DNA from: Paracidovorax oryzae ATCC 19882
Lineage (GTDB): Bacteria > Pseudomonadota > Gammaproteobacteria > Burkholderiales > Burkholderiaceae_C
Assembly: GCF_000687165.1 (NCBI RefSeq)
Contig: NZ_JMKU01000001.1
Coordinates: 1-64,000, forward strand
Length of the DNA stretch: 64,000 bases
Direction: 5' to 3'
The position numbers were made by a program, and so were the translations under genes. Of the stretch, positions 22,246 through 32,379 are shown piece after piece; the stretch's first letter is position 1; each line of letters begins with the position of its first letter. Under the pieces are notes generated by a model, which worked only from the letters and a program-made list of their open reading frames with translations, ran no database searches and was not told the origin of the DNA.

Positions 22246-23298
22246 TTACTGAAACTGCGAGAGGAAGCGGATGTCGCCGTCGAAGAACAGGCGCAGGTCG
22301 TTGACGCCGTAGCGCAGCATGGTGAGGCGGTCGGGGCCCATGCCGAATGCAAAACCGATGTACTTCTCGGGATCGAGCCCCATGTTGCGCACCACGTTGG
22401 GATGCACCTGCCCGGAGCCCGCCACTTCCAGCCAGCGGCCTGCCAGCGGACCCTCCTGGAACTGGATGTCGATTTCGGCGCTCGGCTCGGTGAACGGGAA
22501 GAAGCTCGGGCGGAACCGCAGCACCAGATCGTCGCTTTCGAAGAAGGTTCGGCAGAAGGCGGTGAACACGACCTTCAAGTCCTTGAAGCTGACGTTCTCG
22601 CCGATCCAGAGCCCTTCGCACTGGTGGAACATCGGCGAATGCGTAGCATCGCTGTCCACCCGGTAGGTACGGCCCGGGGCGATCACGCGGATCTCGGGCA
22701 TGGGCTGGCCGGCGTCCAGCAACGCGCGGTGCTTCTTCACATGCTGGACGGCATGGCGGATCTGCATCGGGCTGGTGTGCGTGCGCAGCAGCAGCGGGGC
22801 GGACGCCGTGCCGCCCTCCACGTAGAAGGTATCGTGCATCGAGCGCGCGGGATGGTCCTCCGGCGTGTTCAATGCAGTGAAGTTGAACCAGTCGGATTCG
22901 ATTTCCGGCCCGTCTGCCACGTCGAAACCCATGGATCCGAAGATGCCCTCGATGCGTTCCAGGGTGAGCGAGACGGGATGCAGGCCGCCCTGCCCCCGCT
23001 GCCGGCCGGGCAGCGTCACGTCGAGCGCCTCGGCCTGCAGTTGCGCCTGCAGTTCGGCGTCGGCCAGGGCCTGGCGGCGCTCGTTCAGGGCCTGCTCGAT
23101 GGCCTGCTTGGCCACGTTCACCGCGGCACCCCGGGACTTCTTCTCCTCGACAGGCAGCTGGGCCAGGCCCTTGAGGAGTTCGGTCACTCGCCCGGCCTTG
23201 CCCAGGAACTGGGCCTTGGCATTTTCCAGGTCGGTGGGCGTGGCCGCGTCCGCGAACATCCTGCGGGCGGCATCTACCAGGGAATCCAGCTCGTTCAT
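22246..23298 (-). CDS. pheS: Phenylalanine-tRNA ligase alpha subunit
   Basis: 350 residues from ATG 23298 ([15 protein letters not shown]); upstream in-frame codons belong to the leader. It has the N-terminal coiled coil and the class II catalytic core: [10 protein letters not shown], motif 2 around [19 protein letters not shown] and motif 3 [25 protein letters not shown]. Ala at the motif 3 'FAFGMGP' position is the natural residue. Preceded by two hairpins in the gap after rplT. Confidence 0.98.
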   Translation of the reverse strand: MNELDSLVDAARRMFADAATPTDLENAKAQFLGKAGRVTELLKGLAQLPVEEKKSRGAAVNVAKQAIEQALNERRQALADAELQAQLQAEALDVTLPGRQRGQGGLHPVSLTLERIEGIFGSMGFDVADGPEIESDWFNFTALNTPEDHPARSMHDTFYVEGGTASAPLLLRTHTSPMQIRHAVQHVKKHRALLDAGQPMPEIRVIAPGRTYRVDSDATHSPMFHQCEGLWIGENVSFKDLKVVFTAFCRTFFESDDLVLRFRPSFFPFTEPSAEIDIQFQEGPLAGRWLEVAGSGQVHPNVVRNMGLDPEKYIGFAFGMGPDRLTMLRYGVNDLRLFFDGDIRFLSQFQ

Positions 23299-23317
23299 AC
23301 CAACTCTTTGTCGTCTT

Positions 23318-23402
23318 GGAGAAATAAACAAGGGCTAGCGCCTTTTCAAGCCCTAGCCCTTGCTGTTGTTGCGCAGGCAGCTACCCGGAGAGGATAGCTG
23401 CC
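23318..23402 (-). promoter_or_regulatory. Two hairpins in the rplT-pheS gap, possible attenuator
   Basis: On the minus strand GGCAGCTA...TAGCTGCC (23402-23376) is followed by AAGGGCTAG...CTAGCCCTT (23361-23330) and then TTGTTTATTT. The second hairpin with a T-rich tail resembles a weak terminator or attenuator ahead of pheS. I see no Phe-rich leader peptide. Confidence 0.45.
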
Positions 23403-23412
23403 GATCGTGAGA

Positions 23413-23775
23413 TCAAGCGGCGGCCAGCTTGGCCTTGACTTGTTCCACGATGCTGCCGAAGGCAGCCTTGTCGTGCACCGCGAGGTCGGCCAGCATCTTG
23501 CGGTCGATCTCGATGGCAGCCTTCTTCAGGCCGTTCGTGAACTGGCTGTAGGTCAGCCCCAGTTCGCGGGAAGCGGCATTGATACGGGCGATCCACAGTT
23601 GGCGGAACACGCGCTTCTTGGTACGACGGTCACGGTAGGCGTATTGGCCTGCCTTCATCACCGCCTGCTTGGCGATGCGGAAGACGTTGCCGCGGCGGCC
23701 GCGGAAACCCTTGGAGAGGGCCAGGACTTTCTTGTGACGGGCGCGTGCCGTTACACCACGTTTGACGCGAGGCAT
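23413..23775 (-). CDS. rplT: 50S ribosomal protein L20
   Basis: 120 residues, [20 protein letters not shown] start, highly basic N-terminal extension and the globular part with [21 protein letters not shown]. Binds 23S rRNA early in 50S assembly and in many bacteria represses its own operon. It follows rpmI by 26 bases. Confidence 0.98.
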   Translation of the reverse strand: MPRVKRGVTARARHKKVLALSKGFRGRRGNVFRIAKQAVMKAGQYAYRDRRTKKRVFRQLWIARINAASRELGLTYSQFTNGLKKAAIEIDRKMLADLAVHDKAAFGSIVEQVKAKLAAA

Positions 23776-23801
23776 GTGTGTACTCCTTGTTCGTCAGTCA
23801 A

Positions 23802-24005
23802 TTAAACGCCCATGCCGGGCAGCATCTGTGAAATCGAGCCCATGTTGGTCTCGTGCACAGCAACCGCACCACGCAGATGGCGCTTGTTCTTGGTGGTCTT
23901 CTTGGTCAAGATGTGACGTTTGAAGGCTTGACCGCGCTTGACGGTGCCACCGGGACGAACGCGGAAACGCTTTTTCGCGCTGCTCTTGGTCTTCATTTTG
24001 GGCAT
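23802..24005 (-). CDS. rpmI: 50S ribosomal protein L35
   Basis: 67 residues from ATG 24005 ([14 protein letters not shown]), with the conserved [16 protein letters not shown] segment. AAAAAGGAGCA upstream is a good ribosome binding site. Located between infC and rplT as in nearly all bacteria. Confidence 0.97.
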   Translation of the reverse strand: MPKMKTKSSAKKRFRVRPGGTVKRGQAFKRHILTKKTTKNKRHLRGAVAVHETNMGSISQMLPGMGV

Positions 24006-24185
24006 TTCAATGCTCCTTTTTGTCGTGCTCGCGAGGCGTTTGCAGACCCATCCGCAAACTTGCAGGCCCCGAGCCACTTCTTGTGCGGCGCCCCATGGGA
24101 TGCCGCGGCAGGGTCGTGAGACCCTTGCCATGTCCCGGCAGCACTCGCGTGCTCCTGGGAACATTCCTTCAAGGCAGGCCCACCA

Positions 24186-24776
24186 TCAGGTGGAGGCTGC
24201 CGCACCTTCCGCTGCCGGCTTCGCGGCAGGCTTGCGCTTGCCGGGCGCGATCATCATGATCATCTGGCGCCCTTCGAGCTTCGGGAACTGCTCGACCAGG
24301 ATCGTGTCCCCGAGGTCGTCGCGGATGCGGTTGAGCAGCGCGAGTCCGATTTCCTGGTGGGTGATTTCACGGCCGCGGAAGCGGAGCGTGATCTTGCACT
24401 TGTCACCTTCGGCGAGGAAACGACGGATGTTGCGCAGCTTGATGTTGTAGTCGCCGTCGTCCGTACCGGGACGGAACTTCACTTCCTTGATTTCGATGAC
24501 CGTCTGCTTGGCCTTGGCCTCGGCCGCGCGCTTCTGCTCTTGGTACTTGAACTTTCCATAGTCCACAAGGCGGCACACGGGAGGGTTGGCCGTAGCGGCA
24601 ATCTCCACCAGGTCCACATCCAGCTCGCCCGCCATGCGGAGGGCTTCCATGAGGCTGACCACCCCGAGCGGCTCGTTGTCCGGCCCGGAGAGGCGAACCT
24701 CGGGAGCCATGATTTCACGGTTCAGGCGGTGCTTGCGCTCCTCGCGCTGGCGACGGTCACGAAATTCAGTAGCGAT
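24186..24776 (-). CDS. infC: Translation initiation factor IF-3 (ATC start)
   Basis: From ATC at 24776 the protein is 196 residues: the N-terminal [31 protein letters not shown] is the usual IF-3 beginning, and AAGGA is 9 bases upstream of the ATC. A start at the internal ATG 24710 would remove conserved N-terminal residues. The linker and C-terminal domain are normal ([32 protein letters not shown]). IF-3 discriminates against non-AUG starts, so its own rare start codon gives autoregulation in E. coli; the same is likely here. Confidence 0.95.
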   Translation of the reverse strand: MATEFRDRRQREERKHRLNREIMAPEVRLSGPDNEPLGVVSLMEALRMAGELDVDLVEIAATANPPVCRLVDYGKFKYQEQKRAAEAKAKQTVIEIKEVKFRPGTDDGDYNIKLRNIRRFLAEGDKCKITLRFRGREITHQEIGLALLNRIRDDLGDTILVEQFPKLEGRQMIMMIAPGKRKPAAKPAAEGAAAST

Positions 24777-24799
24777 GGCTGTATTCCTTCAATCAACAA

Positions 24800-24851
24800 G
24801 CCACGAAAAATGTGGCGATACGCCGCAGCACGGCGGGATCCCTGCGGCGTA
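24800..24851 (-). promoter_or_regulatory. Hairpins in the infC leader
   Basis: Between thrS and infC on the minus strand lies TACGCCGCAG...CTGCGGCGTA (10-bp stem, 24851-24819), then GCCAC-ATTTTTC-GTGGC (24816-24800). They may modulate infC expression or readthrough from thrS. Confidence 0.4.
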
Positions 24852-24863
24852 CCCGGCAATGCA

Positions 24864-26783
<1,920 letters not shown>

Positions 26784-26833
26784 GTGCTGGAGCCTTGGTT
26801 CGACGGGGAGGATGCGCGAGAAAAGCGAAGGCG

Positions 26834-26865
26834 AAAAAAAACGCGGAACGATGTCCGCGCTTTTT
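26834..26865 (-). terminator. Hairpin terminator between aceA and thrS
   Basis: On the minus strand CGCGGA-CATCGT-TCCGCG followed by eight T residues; on the plus strand the same stem is followed by CTTTTT. It separates aceA from thrS. The remainder of 26784-27061 shows no gene. Confidence 0.8.
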
Positions 26866-27061
26866 CGGGGGTGCAGGCAACAGTGAGTGACGTGCAGGCG
26901 CGAACATGCAGCCTAGCGGCTGCGGGAGGGGGTCTCCGTAGTTCGCGGTGTCATAACCGTCATGCCTTTCTCGCCCTTGCAAATGGTTGATGCAGGCATT
27001 CTAACCCGTGCCCGCGGGCGGTCCGCAAGGGCCCGTCCGCGGCGGCCGGTCAACGGGCAGG

Positions 27062-28381
27062 TCAGTGGAACTGCTCTTCCTCGGTGGAGCCGGTCAGCGC
27101 GGTCACGCTGGACTTTCCACCCTGGATCACGGTGGTCACCTCGTCGAAGTAGCCCGTGCCCACCTCCTGCTGGTGCGACACGAACGTGTAGCCGCGCTCG
27201 CGGGCCGCGAATTCGGGCTCCTGCACCTTTTCCACATAGGCGGACATGCCGCGCTTCACGTAGTCCTGCGCCAGGTCGAACATGTTGAACCACATGCTGT
27301 GGATGCCGGCCAGCGTGATGAACTGGTACTTGTAGCCCATGGCGCCCAGTTCGCGCTGGAACTTGGCGATGGTCGCGTCGTCGAGGTTCTTCTTCCAGTT
27401 GAAAGACGGCGAGCAGTTGTATGCGAGCAGCTTGCCCGGGTGTTTGGCGTGCACGGCCTCGGCGAACTTGCGGGCGAACTCCAGGTCCGGCGTGCCGGTC
27501 TCGCACCAGACCAGGTCCGCGTATTCGGCATACGCCACGGCACGGCTGATGGCCTGGTCGATGCCCTTGCGGGTCTTGTAGAAGCCTTCGGCCGTGCGCT
27601 CACCCGTCAGGAAGGGCTTGTCGTTCTCGTCGTAGTCGCTGGTGATGAGGTCTGCGGCCTCGGCGTCGGTGCGGGCGATGACCAGGGTGGGCACGCCGTA
27701 CACGTCGGCGGCCATGCGCGCGGCGATGAGCTTCTGCACGGCTTCCTGCGTGGGCACCAGCACCTTGCCGCCCATGTGGCCGCACTTCTTGACCGATGCG
27801 AGCTGGTCTTCGAAGTGCACGCCGGCAGCGCCGGCACGGATCATGGCCTTCATCAGCTCATAGGCGTTCAGCACGCCGCCGAAGCCGGCCTCGGCATCGG
27901 CCACGATGGGGGCGTGGTAGTCGATGAAGCCTGCGTCGCCGGGGTTCACGCCCTTGGCCCACTGGATTTCGTCGGCGCGGGTGAAGCTGTTGTTGATGCG
28001 CTCCACGACCTTGGGCACCGAATCCACCGGGTACAGCGACTGGTCGGGGTACATCGCGGCGTACTCGTTGTTGTCGGCCGCCACCTGCCAGCCGGACAGG
28101 TAGATCGCCTTGATGCCAGCCTTGACCTGCTGCATGGCCTGGCCGCCGGTCAGCGCGCCGAGGCAGTTCACATAAGGTTCGTTGTGGACGAGGTTCCAGA
28201 GCTTTTCAGCACCGCGGCGCGCCAGCGTGTGTTCGACCTGGAAGGAGCCGCGGAGCCGCACGACATCGGCAGCGCTGTAACCGCGCTTGATCCCCTTCCA
28301 GCGGGGGTTCTGCGCCCAGTCTTTTTCGAGGGCGGCGATTTGCTGTTCACGGCTCAGTTGCTCATTGAAGGTTTGGGGCAT
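27062..28381 (-). CDS. aceA: Isocitrate lyase
   Basis: Splits isocitrate into glyoxylate and succinate, the first step of the glyoxylate shunt used on acetate and fatty acids. 439 residues from ATG 28381; GGAG lies 7 bases upstream of this ATG, while the ATG two codons earlier overlaps the GGAG. The catalytic motif [14 protein letters not shown] is intact, as are WCETGTPD and NCSPSFNW. Malate synthase is not adjacent. The promoter holds two operator-like palindromes, so expression is probably repressed unless acetate or fatty acids are present, which fits the acyl-CoA genes further along the window. Confidence 0.98.
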   Translation of the reverse strand: MPQTFNEQLSREQQIAALEKDWAQNPRWKGIKRGYSAADVVRLRGSFQVEHTLARRGAEKLWNLVHNEPYVNCLGALTGGQAMQQVKAGIKAIYLSGWQVAADNNEYAAMYPDQSLYPVDSVPKVVERINNSFTRADEIQWAKGVNPGDAGFIDYHAPIVADAEAGFGGVLNAYELMKAMIRAGAAGVHFEDQLASVKKCGHMGGKVLVPTQEAVQKLIAARMAADVYGVPTLVIARTDAEAADLITSDYDENDKPFLTGERTAEGFYKTRKGIDQAISRAVAYAEYADLVWCETGTPDLEFARKFAEAVHAKHPGKLLAYNCSPSFNWKKNLDDATIAKFQRELGAMGYKYQFITLAGIHSMWFNMFDLAQDYVKRGMSAYVEKVQEPEFAARERGYTFVSHQQEVGTGYFDEVTTVIQGGKSSVTALTGSTEEEQFH

Positions 28382-28439
28382 GGTCATCTCCAGGAAGTGG
28401 GTGGAAACACGAAGGCGGTGTGTGCCGTCCTTGGAGACA

Positions 28440-28494
28440 ACTGTAGGTCTTGTAGAAGACCCATGCAAGCTCTTATGTCTTATATAAGACATAA
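28440..28494 (-). promoter_or_regulatory. aceA promoter with two copies of GTCTT-N4-AAGAC
   Basis: On the minus strand -35 TTGCAT (28468-28463), 17-base spacer and -10 TACAGT (28445-28440). The spacer contains GTCTT-CTAC-AAGAC (28460-28447). A second copy, GTCTT-ATAT-AAGAC (28490-28477), extends to a perfect 22-bp palindrome TTATGTCTTATATAAGACATAA (28473-28494). The two centres are 30 bp apart, about three helix turns. The position between -35 and -10 indicates a repressor. Confidence 0.7.
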
Positions 28495-28551
28495 AATTTT
28501 TACCTTCAAAATCAATGGCTTAGCGCGAGTATTTTGAATTATGAAATGCAT

Positions 28552-28604
28552 TTTCTCGTATCGAGAAATTATGCGGCACCGCAGCATTGTCAATTTTCAC
28601 AATG
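28552..28604. promoter_or_regulatory. Two further palindromes upstream of the aceA promoter
   Basis: TTTCTCG-TAT-CGAGAAA (28552-28568) and CATTGT-N8-ACAATG (28585-28604). Both are in the AT-rich 28495-28631 stretch, which contains no gene. They could be sites for a second regulator of aceA. Confidence 0.45.
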
Positions 28605-28631
28605 TGGCAGGGGAGTTTCATGGGCGAAATT

Positions 28632-29060
28632 TCAGCGCGTGGCCATCCAGTCGCCATGCAGCAGCCTTGGCGCGCCATGGAGGTGAGCGGGAGAAATCTC
28701 GTATATCAGGCACGGGAGCTCCGCCCCGCCCTCCCTGAGGCGAACCACCACTTCGCGCTTGACGTATTCGCCGGAGGGTTCGGGCCAGATCTCCTCGATC
28801 CGGTCCAGGCAGCGCTCCAGCGCGGGGGTGATGGCATAGACCTCTCCCAGCACGGGCACCCGCCCTTCTCCTTCGGACGCGGGGCCGGTCAGCGCGATAC
28901 CCGGATAGGCACCGAGGTCGTAGAGCACGCCGGGAACCGCAGCCGTGCCGACGGGGACCGGTGGAGGATCGAGCTGGGTGATGTCGTTGCTTCCTCCGCG
29001 GCGCAAAGTGCCGTAGACGAATACGTGGCGAGCAGAACCGGCGTGCGGCGGCTGAGGCAT
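28632..29060 (-). CDS. Gamma-glutamylcyclotransferase-like protein (AIG2/GGCT fold)
   Basis: 142 residues. The N-terminal HVFVYGTLRRGGSN is the signature substrate-binding loop of the AIG2/GGCT family, and the acidic residue in GEVYAITPALERCLDRIEE matches the catalytic Glu region. Members cyclise gamma-glutamyl amines or amino acids to 5-oxoproline, but many small bacterial ones are uncharacterised. It stands alone, divergent from the EamA gene at 29124. Confidence 0.85.
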   Translation of the reverse strand: MPQPPHAGSARHVFVYGTLRRGGSNDITQLDPPPVPVGTAAVPGVLYDLGAYPGIALTGPASEGEGRVPVLGEVYAITPALERCLDRIEEIWPEPSGEYVKREVVVRLREGGAELPCLIYEISPAHLHGAPRLLHGDWMATR

Positions 29061-29123
29061 GATGCGTGGTCCTAGAAATCAGCGTCGGCCCTTCAGTCTA
29101 TCGATCCGGGCCGCGATCGCCGC

Positions 29124-30080
29124 ATGCCCAGCCGCCCCGTCGCCTATCTCTGCCTTGCCCTCAGCATGATCCTGGTGGGCAGCTACGTCGCACTGTCCAA
29201 GCCCCTGTCCCAAGCGCTGCCGGTCTTCCTGCTGGCATGGATGCGGTTCGGGATCGGTGGTCTGGGCATGCTGTCGTGGCTGCGCAAGCCGGCGGACGAG
29301 CCCCCCATGTCACCGCAGGTGCGCCGCCTGCTGTTCCTGGAATCGTTCCTGGGCAATTTCCTTTTCACGCTGTGCATGATCTCGGGCGTCGGCCTGACCA
29401 GCGCGGTCACTGCCGGCGTCACCATGGCAGGCATTCCGGCGGCGGTCGCGGTGATGAGCTGGTTCTTCCTGAAGGAGCAGGTGCCCCGCCGAACCTGGGC
29501 CGCCGTGGGCCTCGCGGTACTGGGCATCGCGCTGTTTTCCGTGGCCCAGCCGGGGGGTGGTGCGCATGCCGGTACCGGCACGCAGGGCGGTGCCCAGCCC
29601 CGCCACCTCGTCTGGCTCGGCCAATTGCTGTTGATCGGCGCGGTGATTTGCGAGGCGGCGTATTCGGTGATCGGCAAGAAGCTCACGGGCACGCTGGGTC
29701 CGCGCCGCATCACGGCGCTGATCAATCTGTGGGGGTTCCTGCTGGCCACGCCCATGGGGCTGTATGCGGCGCTGCAGTTCGATTTCTCGTCGCTCAAGCC
29801 CGGTATGTGGCTGCTGCTGGTGTTCTACGCGCTGGCCGCCAGCGTGTGGACCGTCTGGCTGTGGATGACCGGGCTGAAGATCGTGCCCGCCGCGCAGGGC
29901 GGCGTCTTCACCGTGATGCTGCCGGTGAGCGCGGCACTGGTCGGCGTGGTGGTGCTGGGCGAGCGGTTCACGCCGTTGCAGCTGCTGGCTTTCGGGATCG
30001 CGGTGGCGAGCGTGGTGCTGGCCACGCTGCCCGGGCGCCGGAAACCGCCGGCGTCCGGGCGGCAGCCTCCGCAGGCTTGA
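29124..30080 (+). CDS. EamA/DMT-family membrane transporter
   Basis: 318 residues with about ten hydrophobic helices in two EamA repeats: ALSMILVGSYVALSKPL and LLFMRFG-type start in the first, LIGAVICEAAYSVIGKKLTG in the second. Such proteins export amino acids or other metabolites. The C-terminal tail is basic and proline-rich. Convergent with the Lrp gene; substrate unknown. Confidence 0.88.
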   Translation: MPSRPVAYLCLALSMILVGSYVALSKPLSQALPVFLLAWMRFGIGGLGMLSWLRKPADEPPMSPQVRRLLFLESFLGNFLFTLCMISGVGLTSAVTAGVTMAGIPAAVAVMSWFFLKEQVPRRTWAAVGLAVLGIALFSVAQPGGGAHAGTGTQGGAQPRHLVWLGQLLLIGAVICEAAYSVIGKKLTGTLGPRRITALINLWGFLLATPMGLYAALQFDFSSLKPGMWLLLVFYALAASVWTVWLWMTGLKIVPAAQGGVFTVMLPVSAALVGVVVLGERFTPLQLLAFGIAVASVVLATLPGRRKPPASGRQPPQA

Positions 30081-30102
30081 GCGGACGGCCTGCCCCGCGG
30101 CC

Positions 30103-30594
30103 TCAGCGGCCGGTGACCTTGCGGATGGGTGGCCTGATGCTGTCGCGGCGGGCCGGCAGCACCGGGGCGTTTTCCCGCGGGGCGTTGAGCACGATGCAGG
30201 TGGAGGTTTCGGCCAGCAGGCAGAACGCGGTCACGACCGCGTCGAGGTGGCTGACGTCGATGACCGCGATCTCCAGGATCCAGCTGTCGTCGCCGGTCAC
30301 GTTGTAGGCATTGACCACCTCGGGCGTCTGCTCGATGAGCCGCACGACGCGCGCATATTCCGCGCGCCCTACCCGGATGATGGCGCGGATGCCATAGCCT
30401 AGGGCCGCATGGTCCACCCGGGCGCCGTAGCCCCGGATGATGCCGGCCGCTTCGAGCTTGCGCACCCGTTCGGTGACCGCAGGCTGGCTGAGGTGCACCT
30501 GCCGCCCCAGTTCGGCCATGGTGATGCGGCCGTCCTGCTGGAGTGCCGCGAGGATGCGGGCATCGTAGCCGTCGATTTCGGTCTTTTCGGTCAT
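30103..30594 (-). CDS. Lrp/AsnC-family transcriptional regulator
   Basis: 163 residues from ATG 30594. Winged helix at the N-terminus (IDGYDARILAALQQDGRITMAELGRQVHLSQPAVTERVRKL) and a C-terminal ligand-binding RAM domain (VNAYNVTGDDSWILEIAV). It is divergent from the YedA-like exporter with 93 bases between starts, the common layout of an Lrp regulator controlling an amino acid exporter. Confidence 0.94.
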   Translation of the reverse strand: MTEKTEIDGYDARILAALQQDGRITMAELGRQVHLSQPAVTERVRKLEAAGIIRGYGARVDHAALGYGIRAIIRVGRAEYARVVRLIEQTPEVVNAYNVTGDDSWILEIAVIDVSHLDAVVTAFCLLAETSTCIVLNAPRENAPVLPARRDSIRPPIRKVTGR

Positions 30595-30687
30595 CCCGCC
30601 ATTTGGCCATGAAAACACTGGCAAGACAGCCCATGAACCTTTGAATGGCCCTGTTGCCTGCTCGGCAGCTTTCATAGGATAGAGGCC

Positions 30688-31617
30688 ATGCCGACCACTA
30701 CCGCTCCGACGCTTTCCCCCGTGTCCCGCATCCCGGCGGGCACCGTGCTGGCCCTGCTGTGCTGCTACCTGGTATGGGGCTCCACCTACCTGGCGATCCG
30801 GTTGGCACTGGAGAGCTTTCCCCCCTTCTTCCAGATGGGCTCCCGGTTCCTGCTGGCGGGCGCGCTGCTGGCGCTGTTCATGGCCTGGCGGGGCCGCAGG
30901 GCAGGAGTCGCCGCCCTGCTCCCCTCGGCCCGGCAATGGCGCAATGCGTTCATCGTGGGCAGCCTCATGCTCGGGGCCGGGATGGGCCTCATCGCCACGG
31001 CCAGCCTGCACGTGGGTTCGGGGCTGATCGCCACCTGCGTCGCCTCCGTGCCGCTGATGGTCACCGGCTGGGGCCTGTTCTGGGGGCGCCGCCCGGGGGC
31101 CTGGGAGTTGGCAGGGGTGTGCCTCGGCGCGCTGGGAGTGGCGCTGCTGATGCGGGGCGAGAGTTTCTCCGCGGCCCCGGCCAGCGTAGTGTGTGCATTG
31201 GCGGCCACGGCCTGCTGGTCGCTCGGCTCGGTGCTCTCCACCACGCGGCTGCCCCTGGCACCCGGACCGATGGGTTTCGCCAGCGAGATGCTGTGCGGCG
31301 GGGCCGTTCTCATGGCGGTTTCCTTCGTCCTGGGAGAGCGCCCCGCCTGGCCGCCCGGCACCGCCGCGCTGGCCGCCTGGCTTTATCTGGTGGTGTTCGG
31401 CTCCCTGGTCGCCTTCAGCGCATACCTGTACCTGCTCGCCCATGCCAGCCCGGCGCTGGCGTCCAGCTATGCCTTCGTGAACCCTGCGGTGGCGCTCGCC
31501 CTGGGCAGCGCGGTGGCTGGAGAAACGATGTCCGCCCGCGAGGGATGGGCCAGTGCGGTGATCCTGCTCGCCGTGGGAATGATCCTGCTGGGCCAGCGCC
31601 GCACACGGAACCGTTAG
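30688..31617 (+). CDS. EamA/DMT-family exporter, YedA-like
   Basis: 309 residues, ten predicted helices in two repeats. The opening LLCCYLVWGSTYLAIRLALESFPPFFQMGSRF is close to YedA/RhtA-type drug/metabolite exporters, and FGSLVAFSAYLYLLAHASPALASSYAFVNP is the second-repeat hallmark. Likely regulated by the divergent Lrp protein. Followed by a symmetrical terminator. Confidence 0.9.
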   Translation: MPTTTAPTLSPVSRIPAGTVLALLCCYLVWGSTYLAIRLALESFPPFFQMGSRFLLAGALLALFMAWRGRRAGVAALLPSARQWRNAFIVGSLMLGAGMGLIATASLHVGSGLIATCVASVPLMVTGWGLFWGRRPGAWELAGVCLGALGVALLMRGESFSAAPASVVCALAATACWSLGSVLSTTRLPLAPGPMGFASEMLCGGAVLMAVSFVLGERPAWPPGTAALAAWLYLVVFGSLVAFSAYLYLLAHASPALASSYAFVNPAVALALGSAVAGETMSAREGWASAVILLAVGMILLGQRRTRNR

Positions 31618-31719
31618 GAGCCGGTCGGGGCCACCGGCCTCGGAGGACGTATCGCAGGGCTTGATTTTCCGCACCTCGAAACGTACGCCGCTTTCGATGG
31701 TCGGGTCGCAACAACTGGA

Positions 31720-31762
31720 GGCAAAAAAACGCGCGCTTCCCTTGGAAAGGCGTTTTTTTGCC
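31720..31762. terminator. Bidirectional-type terminator hairpin
   Basis: GGCAAAAAAACGC (31720-31732) is perfectly complementary to GCGTTTTTTTGCC (31750-31762) around a 17-base loop. It has a seven-T run in both directions. It separates the YedA-like gene from the SWIB gene, whose promoter must lie between 31763 and 31825. Confidence 0.75.
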
Positions 31763-31840
31763 ATTAGCATTCGCCGAACCAGTGAACAGCAGGTTTTCGC
31801 TGGGTCACCGCTATTTCACTCCCAACAAGGAAAAACCAAC

Positions 31841-32146
31841 ATGGCAACTGCAAAGAAAGCTCCGGCTGCCGACAAGGCCGCGGCGCCCGCCAAGAAGCGC
31901 ACGCCCAACGCCGCCTTCATGAAGGCCCTGACGCCCAGCCCGGCGCTGGCCGCCGTGGTCGGCTCCGACCCGCTGCCCCGCACGGAGATCATCAGCAAGC
32001 TGTGGGCCTACATCAAGGCCAACAACCTGCAGGACGCCGCCAACAAGCGCATGATCAACGCCGACGCGAAGCTGAAGGAAGTGTTCGGCAAGCCGCAGGT
32101 CTCCATGTTCGAGATGGCCGGCCTGATCGGCAAGCACGTGAAGTGA
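31841..32146 (+). CDS. SWIB/MDM2 domain protein
   Basis: 101 residues from ATG 31841 with AAGGA upstream. A Lys/Ala/Pro-rich basic tail (MATAKKAPAADKAAAPAKKR) resembles histone H1-like proteins. It is followed by a SWIB domain (FMKALTPSPALAAVVGSDPLPRTEIISKLWAYIKANNLQ). Bacterial SWIB proteins occur in Chlamydia and many beta-proteobacteria; a role in nucleoid organisation is suspected from the tail but not established. Followed by a terminator. Confidence 0.92.
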   Translation: MATAKKAPAADKAAAPAKKRTPNAAFMKALTPSPALAAVVGSDPLPRTEIISKLWAYIKANNLQDAANKRMINADAKLKEVFGKPQVSMFEMAGLIGKHVK

Positions 32147-32205
32147 CGTGCCCCGGCCCCATGCGGGGCCGAAGGCAGCCGGTTTCCGGCCGCCACCCCG
32201 AGATA

Positions 32206-32230
32206 AAGCCGGCCCTGCCGGCTTTTTCTT
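32206..32230 (+). terminator. Terminator after the SWIB gene
   Basis: AAGCCGGC-CCT-GCCGGCTT followed by TTT and a T-rich tail. Confidence 0.85.
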
Positions 32231-32296
32231 TGCCCGCGTGATGGCCGTGGATGCCAGGGCCGCCGCGCAATGCCATGGGCTGGCGCCGGTCTTTAT

Positions 32297-32311
32297 CGCG
32301 AATGATTCGCG
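32297..32311 (+). promoter_or_regulatory. Palindrome upstream of the FbpA-like gene, possible Fur box
   Basis: CGCGAAT-G-ATTCGCG is a perfect palindrome 69 bases upstream of the start codon. AATGATTCGC resembles the core of proteobacterial Fur sites, and the gene downstream is an iron-binding protein. The match to the full 19-bp Fur consensus is partial. Confidence 0.4.
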
Positions 32312-32379
32312 TCTGCCATATCATCCCCGCTCTTTCGGAACCATCCTCCACCGACTACCTAGAAAGAGAGAACCACCGC

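Noticed and set aside
28541-28738. Small rightward open frame upstream of aceA
   Set aside because: It covers the palindromes and the 3' end of the GGCT-like gene antisense, has no ribosome site and no family resemblance.
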